Notes: generated by a model not told the origin, from the letters alone. DNA of 64,000 nt from JAQGMJ01 sp036498945 (GCA_036498945.1 DASYEQ010000107.1:62001-126000); one strand, 5' to 3'; positions 15,427-25,584 are shown, counted from the stretch's first letter. A program made the numbers and translations.

Positions 15427-17246
15427 GACTCGCGCACACGATGCCGTTCGGCGCGCAACCGGGCGCCGACGGAAGCGCCCGTTTTCGCCTGTGGGCACCG
15501 AAGATTGCCAAGGTCGAACTGGCGCTGGGCCTGGGTGCGGAGCAGTGCTTCACGCCGATGCAGGCCACTGGCGACGGCTGGCACGAGCTCGCGGCCGCCG
15601 CGCCGGCCGGCACCCGGTATGCGTTTCGCATCGATGGCGGCCTCGTCGTGCCGGACCCGGCTTCGCGCTACAACCCGGACGACATCCACGCGCCCTCGAT
15701 GGTGGTGGATCCACTCGCCTTCGACTGGCCGGACGGCGGCTGGCGCGGGCGCCCCTGGCATGAAGCCGTGGTCTATGAACTGCATGTCGGCGCCTTCACC
15801 GATGGCGGCGATTTCGCCGGCGTCGAATCGCGCCTGGACTACCTGGCCGATCTCGGCGTCACCGCGATTGAATTGATGCCGGTGGCCGACTTCCCGGGCA
15901 AGCGCAACTGGGGCTACGACGGGGTGCTGTTGTTCGCCCCGGATGCCAGTTATGGCAAACCGGAGGACCTGAAGCGCCTGGTCGCTGCCGCGCATGCGCG
16001 CGGGCTGATGGTGATCATGGACGTGGTCTACAACCACTTCGGCCCGGATGGCAATTACCTGCACGTCTACGCGCCGCAGTTCTTCAACCCCGAGATCCAC
16101 ACGCCTTGGGGCGCGGCGCTCAACTACGACGCCGAGCATGGCGAGGTGGTGCGCGGCTTTTTTCTGCATAACGCGCTTTACTGGATCGAGGAGTTCCACC
16201 TCGACGGCCTGCGCCTGGACGCCGTGCATGCCATTACCGACCGCTCGCGGCCGGGGTTCATCGCCGAACTGGCTCAGGCGGTGCGCACCGGTCCAGGATC
16301 CACGCGCGAGGTGCACCTGATCCTGGAAAACGAGAACAATGAGGCGCACTACCTGAAGCGCGGCGCCGACCGCCGGGCGCAAAGGGCGACCGCGCAATGG
16401 AACGACGACCTGCACCATGCCGTCCACGTGCTCACCACCGGCGAGCGCGACGGCTACTACGTCGATTACGCTGAACGCCCGCTGTGGTATCTGGGCCGCA
16501 CGCTTGCAGAAGGCTTTGGCTTCCAGGGCGATGCCTCCGGCCTGCGTCATGGCGAACGGCGCGGCGAGCCGAGCACGCACCTGCCGGGGCCCGCGTTCAT
16601 CTCCTCGCTGCAGACCCATGACCAGGTCGGCAACCGCGCCATGGGCGACCGCCTGTCGATGCTGGCCCCGCCCGAGCCGCTGCGCGCGGTGACTGCCGCG
16701 CTGCTGCTGTCGCCGCACGTGCCAATGCTGTTCATGGGCGAGGAATTCGCCGCCTCTTCGCCCTTCCTGTTCTTTTGCGATTTCGGCCTGGAGTTGGCGG
16801 ATGCGGTGCGTGAAGGCCGGCGCAACGAATTCAAGCGTTTCGAGAGATTCCGCGATCCCGCGGCTCGCGCCGCGATTCCCGATCCCAACGCGCTTTCCAC
16901 CTTCGAGCGCTCGCGCTTGCGTTGGGCCGAGGTGGGCGAGCCGCAGCACAAGGAGTGGCACGAACTCTATCGTGACCTGTTACAGCGTCGCCGCACCTAC
17001 CTGATGCCGCGCTTGGCGCAGGTGGAAGGCGGGGCGCGTTTCGAACTGGTGGGCGCTGGCGGCCTGCGGATTGAATGGCGCTTCGCCGACGGCATGCGCT
17101 TGCACCTGGCGGGGAATTTCTCCGATGCCGCCGTTGCCGGCTTGCCGCGGCCACCCGGCCAGGTGATCTACGCCAGCCACGCGGAAGAGCAAGGTGGCCG
17201 CATGCCGCCCTGGTCGGTCGCCTGGACATTGCAGGAAGGCGCATGA
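15423..17246 (+). CDS. treZ: malto-oligosyltrehalose trehalohydrolase
   Basis: Releases trehalose from maltooligosyltrehalose made by TreY. 607 residues if the GTG at 15423 is used; it overlaps the glgX stop by four bases and follows AGGGGGG at a suitable distance. An ATG at 15441 would give 601 residues. N-terminal CBM48-like domain (FRLWAPKIAKVEL), then the GH13 barrel with Asp266 in GLRLDAVHAI, Glu302 in LENENNEAHYL and QTHDQVGNRAMGDRL, a TreZ-type motif. Its stop overlaps the treY start. Confidence 0.94.
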
Positions 17247-20191
17247 GCACGCCCCTGCCGCCGGCAGGCGGGGCGCAGATTCCGCGCGCCACCTATCGCC
17301 TGCAACTGAACCGCGATTTCAATTTTCGCGCCGCCTCCGCCATCGTGCCCTACCTGGCGGAACTGGGGGTGAGCCACGTCTATTGTTCGCCGTATTTGCG
17401 CGCGCGGCCGGCGAGCATGCACGGCTACGACATCATCGATCACAACAGCTTCAATCCGGAAATCGGCACCTCCGCGGATTTCGCCGCCTTCAGTGCCTGC
17501 CTGAAGACGCATGGCATGGGGCAAATTGCCGACGTCGTGCCCAACCACATGGGCGTGCTGGGCGGTGACAACGCCTGGTGGCTGGACGTGCTGGAAAACG
17601 GCCAGTCCTCGCCTTACGCCGAGTTCTTCGATATCGACTGGCAGCCCGCCAGCCCCGACCTGCAAAACCGAGTGCTGCTGCCGGCGCTGGGCGACCACTA
17701 CGGCGTGGTGCTGGACCGCGGCGAGATCGCGCTGAGTTTCGATGCCGGCGCGGGCGCATTTCGCATTGATTATTACGACCACCGCTTTCCGGTCGATCCG
17801 CGCACCTATGTCGAAATCCTCGCGCACGCCGCCGACGATAACGCGCTGGCCGAATTGCCGCCGGTAGCGGTGGCCGAGCTGGGCGGCCTGGGCCTGCTGT
17901 TCCTCAACCTGCCGCGGCGTGACGAGCGTGACGCCTTGCAGGCGGCGCGGCGCAACAGCGAAAAGGAAGCGCTGAAAACGCGCCTGGCGGCGCTGGTGGC
18001 GCAACATCCGGTGCTGGCCAATGCCATCACCCGCGCGGTCAAGCTGTTCAACGGCGGCGCGGGCGGTGACGGGAAAGGCGGCAATTTCGACGCCATGCAC
18101 GAACTGCTCGAAGCCCAGGGCTACCGGCTGGCTTATTGGCGCGTGGCGGCCGACGAGATCAACTACCGGCGCTTTTTCGACGTCAACCACCTGGCGGCGC
18201 TGCGCATGGAAAACCGCTCGGCGTTCGACGCCACCCACCGTTTCATTTTCGAACTGGTGGAACGCGGCGACGTGCAAGGGTTGCGCATCGACCACCCCGA
18301 CGGCCTGCGCGATCCGGAGGCGTATTTCCAGGCGCTGCAGGAACGCTACGCGCGTCTGCGCGGCATGCAGCTGCCGCCCGGCACGGACGGCAAACCGGCC
18401 AAGCCGCTCTACGTGGTGATCGAGAAAATCGTGGCGCCATTCGAGCGCCTGCCCGATACCTGGGCGGTGCATGGCGATACCGGCTATCGCTACGCCAACC
18501 TGGTCAACGGCGTGTTCATCGACGCCGATTCGGAATCGAAACTGACCCGCGCCTACCAGGCATTCGCTGTCGGCATTCCGGATTTTCCCGAGGTCGCCTA
18601 CCGCGCGCGGCGCGTGGTGCTGCGCGACCTGCTGGCGAGCGAGTTGACGGTGCTGGCCAACCAGTTGCGGCGCATTGCCCGCGCCGACCGCCGCACCCGC
18701 GACTACACCTTCACCTCGCTGCGCCAGGCGCTGGCCGAGGTGATCGCCTGTTACCCGGTCTATCGCACCTACCTGACAGGCAGCGTGACCGAGGTCGACC
18801 GGCGCTACATCGAATGGGCGGTGGCTGGCGCGCGCCGGCGCAGCGGCGCGGCGGACACTACAGTGTTCGATTTCGTGCGCGCCATGCTGCTGTGCGAAAT
18901 TCCCGCCGGCTGTGCCCCCGCTGCGGCCGACGCCATCCGCACCTTCGCCGCCAAGATGCAGCAGGTGACTTCCCCGGTGATGGCCAAGGGCATCGAGGAC
19001 ACGAGCTTCTACATCTATAACCGCCTGGCCTCGCTCAATGACGTCGGCGCCGATCCGATCATCTACGGTGTGCCGGTGAAGAGCTTTCACAATGCCAACT
19101 TCGAGCGCGCGCGCGACTGGCCGTACGCCATGCTGGCAACCTCCACCCATGACAACAAGCGCTCGGAAGACGTGCGTGCGCGCATCAACGTGCTCTCCGA
19201 GATGCCGGCGCTGTGGCGCCTGCAGCTGCGGCGCTGGAGCCGCACCAACCGCAGCAAGAAGCGCGAACTGAACGGCGTCGCCGCGCCGACGCGCAACGAC
19301 GAGTACCTGCTCTACCAGGTGCTACTCGGCAGCTTTCCGGCCGGCGAAGTGGGCGCCGTTGAGTTGGAAGCCTATCGCACGCGCATCGAGCACTACATGG
19401 TCAAGGCGCTGCGCGAGGCCAAGGCCGAGACCAGCTGGATCAACCCGAACCAGGCCTATGAAGAGGCGACGGTGGACTTTGTCCGCGCGCTGCTCTCCAG
19501 CCGCAAGCGCAACTTGTTCCTGGAGAAATTCCGTGTCGTGGTTGAGACGGTGGGGCGCCTGGGCCTGTACAACAGCCTGTCGATGGTCGCCCTCAAACTG
19601 ACCTCGCCCGGCATGCCTGACATTTATCAGGGCAACGAGTTGTGGGATTTTTCCCTGGTCGATCCCGACAACCGCCGTCCGGTCGACTACGCCACCCGGC
19701 GCGGCGCACTGTCGCGCCTGCGGACGGTGGCGCCGGAGGGCGTGCTTGTCCCCGCGCAACTGCGCAGCCTGATCGAGGCGCCGCAGGACGGCCTGCCCAA
19801 GCTATTCGTCACCTGGCGCCTCCTGGCGCTGCGGCGCAGCTACGAGGCCTTGTTCCGCGACGGCCGCTATACCGCGCTGACCGCCGAGGGGGCGCGCTCG
19901 GAACACGTGGTCGCCTATGCGCGGCGCCATGAGGGCAGGGGCGTGATCGTGGTGGCGCCGCGGCTGTACGCCGGGCTCACCGCCAATGGCACCCACCTTC
20001 CTTGCGGTACCAGTGCCTGGGGCGGCACCAGCGTGCCATTGCCCTTCATGAAGCCCGAAGCGGTCTTGCGGCATGCGTTCACCGGCGCTGCCGTTACCCT
20101 CGAAGGCGGCGCCTTGCGGGTGGCGCAGGTCTGCGCCGACTTTCCGGTCGCGGTCCTCGTATATGATGAAGGGGACCTGGGCACCGATTGA
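17243..20191 (+). CDS. treY: malto-oligosyltrehalose synthase
   Basis: Converts the reducing end of maltodextrins to a trehalose unit. 982 residues, at the upper end of the family range. Opens with PRATYRLQLNRDF, the usual TreY start, then SPYLRARPASMHGYD, nucleophile Asp350 in LRIDHPDGL, acid Glu394 in VIEKIVAPFE and STHDNKRSEDVRAR. A C-terminal domain follows from about 800. The ATG overlaps the treZ stop by four bases. With GlgX and TreZ it forms a complete glucan-to-trehalose route. Confidence 0.95.
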   Translation: MSTPLPPAGGAQIPRATYRLQLNRDFNFRAASAIVPYLAELGVSHVYCSPYLRARPASMHGYDIIDHNSFNPEIGTSADFAAFSACLKTHGMGQIADVVPNHMGVLGGDNAWWLDVLENGQSSPYAEFFDIDWQPASPDLQNRVLLPALGDHYGVVLDRGEIALSFDAGAGAFRIDYYDHRFPVDPRTYVEILAHAADDNALAELPPVAVAELGGLGLLFLNLPRRDERDALQAARRNSEKEALKTRLAALVAQHPVLANAITRAVKLFNGGAGGDGKGGNFDAMHELLEAQGYRLAYWRVAADEINYRRFFDVNHLAALRMENRSAFDATHRFIFELVERGDVQGLRIDHPDGLRDPEAYFQALQERYARLRGMQLPPGTDGKPAKPLYVVIEKIVAPFERLPDTWAVHGDTGYRYANLVNGVFIDADSESKLTRAYQAFAVGIPDFPEVAYRARRVVLRDLLASELTVLANQLRRIARADRRTRDYTFTSLRQALAEVIACYPVYRTYLTGSVTEVDRRYIEWAVAGARRRSGAADTTVFDFVRAMLLCEIPAGCAPAAADAIRTFAAKMQQVTSPVMAKGIEDTSFYIYNRLASLNDVGADPIIYGVPVKSFHNANFERARDWPYAMLATSTHDNKRSEDVRARINVLSEMPALWRLQLRRWSRTNRSKKRELNGVAAPTRNDEYLLYQVLLGSFPAGEVGAVELEAYRTRIEHYMVKALREAKAETSWINPNQAYEEATVDFVRALLSSRKRNLFLEKFRVVVETVGRLGLYNSLSMVALKLTSPGMPDIYQGNELWDFSLVDPDNRRPVDYATRRGALSRLRTVAPEGVLVPAQLRSLIEAPQDGLPKLFVTWRLLALRRSYEALFRDGRYTALTAEGARSEHVVAYARRHEGRGVIVVAPRLYAGLTANGTHLPCGTSAWGGTSVPLPFMKPEAVLRHAFTGAAVTLEGGALRVAQVCADFPVAVLVYDEGDLGTD

Positions 20192-21404
20192 GTTTGCATT
20201 GCCATCCCTTTCCAGCTTTGCGCCCGCCGATGCGGCGCTGATCGAAGAATGCCGCCGCCGTTCCCTTGAACTGTTGCGCGAGAATCAGGGGCCGCACGGC
20301 GTGCTGGCGGCGCGCGCCAACCCGCAATCGCGCGAGCGCGGCTATACGGCGATCTTCGGCCGCGACGCCGCTATTTGCGCCATCGGCATGGCGCTTTCCG
20401 GCGATGCGGAACTGATGCGCCTGGCGCCGCTGAGCCTGGAGACCCTCGCCGCGTACCAGGCGCCCAACGGGCAGATCCCGAAGTTCGTCGATACCGAAAG
20501 CAACGAAGCCGATTTCTGGTACCTGGGCTGCATCGACGCTACCTTATGGTGGCTGCTGGCGCTCGATTTTCTCGACCGCCGCGGCGCGCCCGGCCTGCGC
20601 GCGCGCCACGCCGAACGCATCGCCCGCGCACTTGCCTGGCTCGAGGCGCAGGAGCACCAGCGTTTTTTCCTGTTGCAGCAAAACGAAGCCAGCGACTGGG
20701 CTGACATCATGCCGCGCTCGGGCTTCGTGCTGTACACCAACGCGCTCTGGTATGCGGTCAAGCAGCGCTATCAACGGCCGCAACTGACGCAGACGCACGC
20801 CAACTTCGCCCAACTGTTCCACCCGTTCTCCGCCGATCTCGCGGAGTACCGGCGCGCACGCCTGCTGGCCGATTACGTAACTGGCCAGGCGAAACGCCGT
20901 GACCTTTATTTGTCCTTTGTCAATTTCTCCTTCTTCGGCGAAGAGGGTGATGTATTCGGCAACCTGCTGGCGCTCCTGCTCGGCCTGGCCGATGAAAGGG
21001 CCACCACGCGCGTGCTCGACGCGCTACAGGCGAGCGCAGTGGACCAGCCTTACCCGATCCGCGTGGTGTGCGAGCCTATCCTCCAGGCGAGCTTCCTGTG
21101 GCGGCCCTATATGTCGCGCCACGAGCAGAACTTCGCGTGGCAGTATCACAACGGCGGCATCTGGCCTTTTGTCGGCGGCTTCTGGGTCTGCGCGCTGGCG
21201 GCGGCCGGGCGCTGCGATGCGGCGCACGCTGCGCTGGCGGCGGTGGCGCGCGCCAATGCGCTTGACGGCTGGCGCTTCACCGAGTGGCTGCATGGCCAGA
21301 CCCATGCTGCCAGCGGGATGGCGGGGCAAAGCTGGAACGCGGCGGCTTTCTTGATTGCGCTGCACGCGCTGGAAAGCGGCGCGGCGCCCTTCGCGCCGCG
21401 CTGA
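20163..21404 (+). CDS. amylo-alpha-1,6-glucosidase-like (six-hairpin) glycosidase
   Basis: A 413-residue protein with the alpha/alpha-barrel look of debranching-enzyme C-terminal domains and GH100-type invertases: GYTAIFGRDAAICAIGM near residue 60, SNEADFWYLGCIDATLWWL near 110, SDWADIMPRSG near 180 and YHNGGIWPFVGGFW near 325. The best start (ATG at 20163, or the next codon) overlaps treY by 29 bases; no good ribosome binding site is visible, so the start is uncertain. Position suggests a role in glucan trimming; a sucrose or other alpha-glucoside substrate is equally possible. Confidence 0.75.
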   Translation: MMKGTWAPIEFALPSLSSFAPADAALIEECRRRSLELLRENQGPHGVLAARANPQSRERGYTAIFGRDAAICAIGMALSGDAELMRLAPLSLETLAAYQAPNGQIPKFVDTESNEADFWYLGCIDATLWWLLALDFLDRRGAPGLRARHAERIARALAWLEAQEHQRFFLLQQNEASDWADIMPRSGFVLYTNALWYAVKQRYQRPQLTQTHANFAQLFHPFSADLAEYRRARLLADYVTGQAKRRDLYLSFVNFSFFGEEGDVFGNLLALLLGLADERATTRVLDALQASAVDQPYPIRVVCEPILQASFLWRPYMSRHEQNFAWQYHNGGIWPFVGGFWVCALAAAGRCDAAHAALAAVARANALDGWRFTEWLHGQTHAASGMAGQSWNAAAFLIALHALESGAAPFAPR

Positions 21405-21412
21405 GGCTTCGA

Positions 21413-22798
21413 TCAGATTCCCGGCGCCGGGATTGCGTGCAGTTGCGGGCGCGACACCTTGCGGGTCTGCGACGGGCGCTTGCCCGCCGGCACCGCGTGC
21501 ACGGTGGGCACGGCGGCGCGGCGCGGGGTTTCCACCATGGTCAATTGCTCACCCAGATGCTGCTGCGCGAGGCGTAGGTCGGCGGCAAAGGCCTGGTTGA
21601 GTTGGCGCTCCAGCCGGCCGTCGGTGCCACTCTGGGTGTCCCACAGGCCGGCGCCATACCAGTGCGAGGGGTTGTTCCAGTCGGGGCGATCGACCACCGC
21701 GTACAGGCAGACACCCTGCACCGGAATGCCGCGCGCCAGGGCCAGGCGCACCTGGTCGGCGATTTCACGTATCCAGGCGCCGCGGCCGATGCCGCGATGC
21801 CCGGTTTCACTGATCAGGAGCGGCCGGCAATAACGTTGATGCACCTCGGCCAACAGATCGGAAAGGTCGGCGCGGCGCGGGTCGCGCATATGCCAGGCTA
21901 GCGGAGCACCGCTGCCCAGTTCCCACTGGTTGTCGGCAAAGTAGTTCAGGCCGATCAGGTCGAGGTAGTGCGGCGCGCCGCCCAGCTCGGGGGCGAGGCG
22001 GCCGCCCAGCATGTCCCAGGTTTCGAATTGCAGTTCGCGCTGGCGCGCCGCGGCGGCGTCCAGGTCGGTGCGACCGTGGGGGGCGGCGATATGCAGCAGC
22101 GGGTCGGTGTGCAGGATGCGCGCGCGCGGATCCACCGACCAGATGGCGTCGCAGGCGGCGAGCGCGGCGCGCACCAGTTGGCGCTTGACGGCGGCAGTCT
22201 GGCCGCGCAGGTCGCGCCCGGCCGGGGCGGCGAAATCGCCTTCGCAAATTGCCCAGGCGAGGTAGGAGATTTCGTGGATCGGCGCGTAGACCGCGGGGGC
22301 GGTGGCATAGCGCATCAAGTGGGCAGCGGCCGCCGCGGCATAGCGCGCGAAGCGCTGCACGAAGGCGGGCGAGAGAATGTCCAAGTCCTGCGGCCAGCCG
22401 TAGTGCAACAAGGTCCAGACCACCTGGGTATTGGCGGAGGCCGCGGCGCGGGCACGCGGCGCCAGGTGGGAAAAGTCGAACTTGCCGTCGCGCTCCGAGA
22501 GGCGCCAGCCGACGCTTTCACGCACGGTGCGCATGCGAAACTGGGTGGCGCGTTCGTAGTCGGCGGCGGCCTGCGTCTGGTGGCCGGTGATCTCGTTTAG
22601 CGCCAGCGGGTCGCCATGGCAATTGATGTGATCATTGCCCTCGAAAGAGGCCATCCAGAACGATTTGAACGGGTTCGCCACGCCGGTGGGCATGGCCAGG
22701 GAAGCGGGTTGCGCATCGTCGTGATTTGAAGTCTGGTAGGCATCGGAATCGTGGCGCGCGCTGGGATTGAAGCGTTCGACATCCAGGCTGTAATTCAT
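21413..22798 (-). CDS. GH1-like (clan GH-A) glycoside hydrolase, divergent
   Basis: 461-residue protein without a signal peptide. The GH1 pattern DLIGLNYF (280-287) is present, and two candidate acidic residues sit where expected: Glu176 in APIHEIS (family usual is T-x-N-E-P) and Glu331 in LISETGHRG (family usual is I-T-E-N-G). The Asn before the acid/base is replaced by His, so substrate range or even activity may differ. AAGGTAAC precedes the ATG. It converges on the trehalose operon with an 8-base gap; the last 60 residues are Arg/Pro-rich and look disordered. Confidence 0.72.
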   Translation of the reverse strand: MNYSLDVERFNPSARHDSDAYQTSNHDDAQPASLAMPTGVANPFKSFWMASFEGNDHINCHGDPLALNEITGHQTQAAADYERATQFRMRTVRESVGWRLSERDGKFDFSHLAPRARAAASANTQVVWTLLHYGWPQDLDILSPAFVQRFARYAAAAAAHLMRYATAPAVYAPIHEISYLAWAICEGDFAAPAGRDLRGQTAAVKRQLVRAALAACDAIWSVDPRARILHTDPLLHIAAPHGRTDLDAAAARQRELQFETWDMLGGRLAPELGGAPHYLDLIGLNYFADNQWELGSGAPLAWHMRDPRRADLSDLLAEVHQRYCRPLLISETGHRGIGRGAWIREIADQVRLALARGIPVQGVCLYAVVDRPDWNNPSHWYGAGLWDTQSGTDGRLERQLNQAFAADLRLAQQHLGEQLTMVETPRRAAVPTVHAVPAGKRPSQTRKVSRPQLHAIPAPGI

Positions 22799-23002
22799 TG
22801 GGTGTTACCTTGCAGAGAGGGCGGGCGCACTGTGGCGCAGGGAATGCGAATGCATGAGCAATCGCCGTGCCGCCCTCCCGCAGCGCACAAACCGCCGGTC
22901 CAATCGCGCGCAGGAGCGCTTTTGTATGTTGCGCGCCACACATACCGGGAAATCCGGGGTGTGCGCAGGCAGAAAAAGTTACACGCGCGTAGGAACTACG
23001 CG

Positions 23003-24193
23003 CTACGCCTCCAGCACCAAGGCGAGGGGCCGCAGGTCTTTCACGTGCTGCGCAATCACGTTGACGATCACGATCAGCGGAATGCTCAGCAGCATGCCCC
23101 AGACACCCCACAGCCAGGCCCAGAAAAGCAGGCTGATGAACACGGCGGCAGTATTCATGCGCGCGATCTTCCCGGTCATCCAGGTGGTCACCACAGCGCC
23201 TACCAGGGTCGCCACCGCGGCGGAGGCGCCGGCTACCGCCAGTGCCGCCGAGAAACTGTCATATTGCATCAGCGCGGCGATACCCACAGCCAGCGCCGTC
23301 AGCGCCGGGCCGAGATAGGGCACGATGTGCAGCAGGCCGGCGGCCGCAGCCCAGGCCCCGGCATTCTCCAGCCCGAAGGCACGGAATACCAGCCAGGAGG
23401 CAAAGGCCAGCAGCAGGTTGCTCACCATCAGCATCAGCATGAAACGCTGGATCGAGACGTTCATCTCGCCCAGGATGTTGCGAGTGATCTGCCGGCTTTC
23501 CAGCGTAGGGCCCGCAAACATCAGAAGTTTGCGCTTGAAGGTCTTGGCCGACAGCAGGAGAAAGTAGACCAGGAACACCACCGTGGCCAGTTGGGTAAAA
23601 AATCCCATCAGGCCCATCGACCCCTGCCAGAGCAGGTGGCGCCAGTCGAACCAGGGCGCGGCGCCGGTGACGACGGCCGCGGCCCGGCTGGTACGCGGCG
23701 GCGGCGGTGGCGTGGTCGCTTTTTCCAGTTCGTGCGCTGCCTGCTGCATTTTCTGGATCGGATTGGGCGTGTCGCTGCCGGCAGCACGCTGCCAGTTGTC
23801 CGAGATGCGGCTGGAGACTTCGGGCAGTTTCCCGGCGATCGAGGCGACTTCGCCGCCGAGAAAATATACGCCGGCGCCAAGTCCCGCCACCATCGCGCCC
23901 ACCACCACGGTGGCGCCGATCGCCCGCGGCAAGTGTCGCTCCTCCAGCCAGCTCACGAGCGGGTTGAGCATATAGGCCAGCAGCACCCCGAGCGTCAAAG
24001 GTATGAAAAAAGCCTGCGCCCATTTGAGGATGAAGACCAGCGCGATCGCCGCCAGCACGGCCAGCGCCAGACTGCGCGGGTTGCGCAGGGCGCGCGCGGA
24101 ACGCGGCGGCGGCGAAGTCAGCGCGGGCTGGGCATCGACAACGGTGGCACCGATCAGATACTGCTCGGCGCTATCGGGAGGAACGGCGCTCAT
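23003..24193 (-). CDS. AI-2E family (PerM-like) membrane transporter
   Basis: 396 residues with about seven to eight membrane helices: a pair in residues 38-75, one near 85-110, then a soluble loop of about 90 residues containing a PPPPP run, and a C-terminal bundle from about 195 with the conserved GLLHIVPYLGPALTAL and WGVWGMLLSIPLIVIVNVI segments. The family exports or exchanges small solutes or ions; the actual substrate cannot be read from the sequence. Followed on the same strand by no close gene; 32 bases downstream of the DUF883-like gene, so the two may be co-transcribed. Confidence 0.88.
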   Translation of the reverse strand: MSAVPPDSAEQYLIGATVVDAQPALTSPPPRSARALRNPRSLALAVLAAIALVFILKWAQAFFIPLTLGVLLAYMLNPLVSWLEERHLPRAIGATVVVGAMVAGLGAGVYFLGGEVASIAGKLPEVSSRISDNWQRAAGSDTPNPIQKMQQAAHELEKATTPPPPPRTSRAAAVVTGAAPWFDWRHLLWQGSMGLMGFFTQLATVVFLVYFLLLSAKTFKRKLLMFAGPTLESRQITRNILGEMNVSIQRFMLMLMVSNLLLAFASWLVFRAFGLENAGAWAAAAGLLHIVPYLGPALTALAVGIAALMQYDSFSAALAVAGASAAVATLVGAVVTTWMTGKIARMNTAAVFISLLFWAWLWGVWGMLLSIPLIVIVNVIAQHVKDLRPLALVLEA

Positions 24194-24225
24194 GGGCCGC
24201 CGCGTGCCGGAAACCGGCAGGCGGG

Positions 24226-24546
24226 CTAGCGCGAATTGATCAGGCGCGCCAGCACGAAGCCGGCCGCCAGTGCGATGCCCAGCGAGGCGAGCGGATTTTC
24301 GCGCACGTAGCTGCCGCAGTTTTCGCTCATGCGCAGGCGCGCGGCATTGAGCTGCTCGGCCTGGCGGGAGACGCGCGTAGAAGTGGCGTCGGCCATTTCG
24401 GCCAACCGATCCACCGCGCCGTGGGCGCCGGCCGCCAAGCGGTCGACGGCGGGGTGGGCGTTACCGGCCAGGCGATCGACGGTTTCATGGGCAGCGGCGC
24501 TATAGCGGTTGGCGGCCTGGTTGACGCTGTCGTTGATGTTTTCCAT
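24226..24546 (-). CDS. DUF883/ElaB-like membrane-anchored protein
   Basis: 106 residues. The start at 24546 follows AAGGAAC; longer upstream frames lack support. The N-terminal 75 residues are a predicted amphipathic helical region with repeated VDRLA units (VDRLAGNAHPA, VDRLAAGAHGA, VDRLAEMADAT), and the C-terminus carries YVRENPLASLGIALAAGFVLARLI, the DUF883/YqjD/ElaB tail-anchor signature. ElaB-type proteins bind ribosomes and the inner membrane in stationary phase or stress; that role is inferred here from family resemblance. Located upstream of and divergent from the PRC-barrel gene. Confidence 0.8.
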   Translation of the reverse strand: MENINDSVNQAANRYSAAAHETVDRLAGNAHPAVDRLAAGAHGAVDRLAEMADATSTRVSRQAEQLNAARLRMSENCGSYVRENPLASLGIALAAGFVLARLINSR

Positions 24547-24825
24547 GGTTGTTCCTTGCGTTTTCCGGAAGAGCTGATCTGTCGAACTTGAGCAAGGCTT
24601 GTGCCACAACCCGAGATTGCGTGACATGAGGGTAGGGCGATACCGGCCAGACCTGATTGTCGAAGCACGCATCGGTAGGTTTTACAGGCACAGGCTGCAA
24701 AGCCTGAAAGTTCGCGGTGCCGGATGGCGCGTGTGAGCAGGAACATGGTTTGCGCGACCCCAAGCGAACGACTGGCGTTGTGATGCGTCTGCCGCGCCGC
24801 GACTACCGATGAAAAGGATCCCGCC

Positions 24826-25257
24826 ATGAAACAACGTATTTCGCTCGCACTTTGTTCCCTTGCCTTGGGCCTTGGCTTGGCGTCGCTTTCCGGCGTCGCT
24901 GCCGCCCAGCAGGCGCGAACCCCCGCGCCCCGGGGCGTGGTGACCTCGCCCTCACCCTCGCAGGATACGGCCGTGGGCTGGAGCGTCAAAAAGAGTCTCC
25001 TGGGCAAGCCGGTCTTCAACGAGAAGGATGAAAAGATTGGCGACATCACCGACCTTTTGATCGCGCCGGACAGCACTGTCTCCCATATCGTGGTGGAGGC
25101 GGGCGGCTTTGTTGGTCAGCCGCACCACGACATCGCGATTGAGACGGCGGCCCTGGAAGTGAAAAATGGCAAGTTTTATGTCGAGGGCGCGAACCGCGAC
25201 AACGTCAAGAAGACCCCCAGCGTCGGTTCCACTGCTGGGGCTGCGGACTGGCTGTAA
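24826..25257 (+). CDS. exported PRC-barrel domain protein
   Basis: 143 residues. Signal peptide with cleavage after Ala-Ala-Ala near residue 27, a short Pro/Ser linker, then a PRC-barrel beta-domain (residues 50-125: WSVKKSLLGKPVFNEKDEKIGDITDLLI). Ribosome binding site AAAGGA. Exported PRC-barrel proteins are common in beta- and alphaproteobacteria and often linked to stress genes, but the molecular role is not established. A small hydrophilic protein gene follows 37 bases later. Confidence 0.82.
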   Translation: MKQRISLALCSLALGLGLASLSGVAAAQQARTPAPRGVVTSPSPSQDTAVGWSVKKSLLGKPVFNEKDEKIGDITDLLIAPDSTVSHIVVEAGGFVGQPHHDIAIETAALEVKNGKFYVEGANRDNVKKTPSVGSTAGAADWL

Positions 25258-25294
25258 CGCAATTGCGCCCGATTCTTTGAACGAGGAGTGATTC

Positions 25295-25540
25295 ATGAGC
25301 AAGAAAACCCGCAAGGACCAGGTGCAGGGCGAAGGCGACTACAAGTCGGCGCGCAAGTTTGACGAAGACGAGCGGCAGTTCGTCAAGTCCGGCGGCGTCG
25401 AGAAGGCGGCGCACAAGGCCGAGCCGAAATCCGATGCAGAGGCGCGCGAGATGCTGCGCGCGGAAAAAATCGGCCGCAGCCATGCCAAGGGCGAAGATTC
25501 CGGCATGCGCAACGGCAACCTGAAGCAGGACGACGAGTAG
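25295..25540 (+). CDS. small hydrophilic protein of unknown function
   Basis: 81 residues, very rich in Lys, Glu, Asp and Gly, with no hydrophobic core. GAGGAG lies 7 bases before the ATG. Composition is like small stress-induced disordered proteins found next to DUF883 and PRC-barrel genes; function unknown. A hairpin with T run downstream (25585-25634) likely ends the transcript. Confidence 0.65.
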   Translation: MSKKTRKDQVQGEGDYKSARKFDEDERQFVKSGGVEKAAHKAEPKSDAEAREMLRAEKIGRSHAKGEDSGMRNGNLKQDDE

Positions 25541-25584
25541 CCGTCTCACCCGTTGCGCCACCGCGCCGTTGGCGTGGAGGATGA

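Noticed and set aside
22751..24229. Plus-strand open frame of 492 codons opposite the AI-2E transporter
   Set aside because: His/Gln/Arg-rich translation without a domain, while the minus strand encodes a typical multi-helix membrane protein.
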